From Nipponacmea schrenckii (Eukaryota > Mollusca > Gastropoda > Lottiidae), in NCBI GenBank assembly GCA_030562195.1, contig JAUJPP010000005.1:18525106-18589105 (forward strand): a stretch of DNA of 64,000 nucleotides, read 5' to 3'. A model generated the notes under the pieces. It had not been told where the DNA came from. It did not search any database and worked only from the letters and a program-made list of their open reading frames with translations. Below are positions 63,428 through 64,000 of this stretch, in pieces. How positions within the stretch are numbered: position 1 is the first letter of the stretch; each line of letters begins with the position of its first letter. The position numbers and the translations under genes are program-made.

Positions 63428-64000
63428 CAAATACTGTCAAGGCAAGACGAAATTAAGGATCTCCTATACCTCATTCCAGACTAAGTTTTCATAGAAGGGA
63501 GGGACAAAAAATCAAGCTTTTTCTATTGCATTAGATTATCCTTTATCAATATGCCAGAAACAAAGCTTTTGGATTATTTTCAAAATAAACTAAATGATGT
63601 ATTCAGGCGAAATCAACGGAAAGGGTGGTTACGGTTTGAAGTCAAGAGAAAGCATTGCAATGAAAGACCTTACTGATTCAAAGACGATACGAATTTTACC
63701 TCATAAAAAACACACTATGCCTATGTCTAGCATAAACTAGACCTATGTCTAGTATATAAATATTCCTAATATAGAACTATGACTTGTACATAGCTTTGTA
63801 CAGAATAATGCCTAGTAGTACAGACCTATTTCAATTACAAAAATCGTTACAGCGAAATTTATATTTTAAGCTCACTCTTCCCTACGACCCTGGTAAAAAA
63901 AATATTCGTTCTCAATCACACAAAAAACCAGGAAGTACAACGTTCTCATTACGACAATATTTGTGCAAACAAACGGAAATTAAAAGAGGAAAAATCATAC
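63428..64000. other. Noncoding right end of the window
   Basis: Nothing recognised. A short repeated motif (ACCTATGTCTAG/GCCTATGTCTAG) occurs near 63717-63755. Confidence 0.5.

Overview
This is a stretch of an animal nuclear genome, not a bacterial one. It is AT-rich and intron-dense, with GT..AG splice sites, tRNA-derived SINE copies, many minisatellites and elements with terminal inverted repeats. Three protein genes are recognisable, all on the minus strand: a ninjurin (17754-23530), a complete Met/RON-family receptor tyrosine kinase (26601-43239, 19 coding exons) and an ataxin-10 gene (56070-61558, 8 exons). Gene content, intron style and repeat load fit a lophotrochozoan, most likely a mollusc such as a bivalve. 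That assignment is inference, because no species-diagnostic sequence was found.

Layout. 1-171 is a probable exon of an unidentified minus-strand gene cut by the window edge. 172-17753 is gene-poor: short tandem repeats, an almost perfect 1.1-kb tandem duplication (4367-6574), a CAT-rich array split by a SINE (13663-14560), and otherwise featureless AT-rich DNA. 17754-23530 is ninjurin. 23531-26600 is intergenic. 26601-43289 is the Met-like receptor: signal peptide, sema, PSI, four IPT/TIG repeats, one membrane span and a kinase with all key catalytic motifs. A 2.3-kb fold-back element with an 8-bp target duplication lies in one of its introns. 43290-48220 is intergenic, with another inverted-repeat element holding a minisatellite and a SINE. 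48221-61558 is the ataxin-10 region. It contains a second partial copy of the ataxin-10 3' end, a 500-N assembly gap, fragments of a repeat-associated gene on the plus strand, and the full ataxin-10 gene. 61559-64000 holds nested inverted-repeat elements and a 22-bp minisatellite.

The three genes are not a functional cluster. Ninjurin is a membrane adhesion/rupture protein, the Met-like receptor is a growth-factor receptor, and ataxin-10 is a cytoplasmic armadillo-like protein. Splice phases join cleanly across every proposed junction of the three genes, which is the main support for the exon models.

Two conserved exons carry single-base frame breaks: Met-like exon 2 (one base missing) and ataxin-10 exon 2 (one base extra in a homopolymer). 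With the gap and the duplicated ataxin-10 end, residual assembly error is the simplest explanation, but real lesions cannot be excluded. The most unusual structures are the three elements in which inverted repeats contain or bracket short tandem repeats (33066-35404, 46102-46465, 61904-63427), the first of which carries a decayed SAM-like reading frame.
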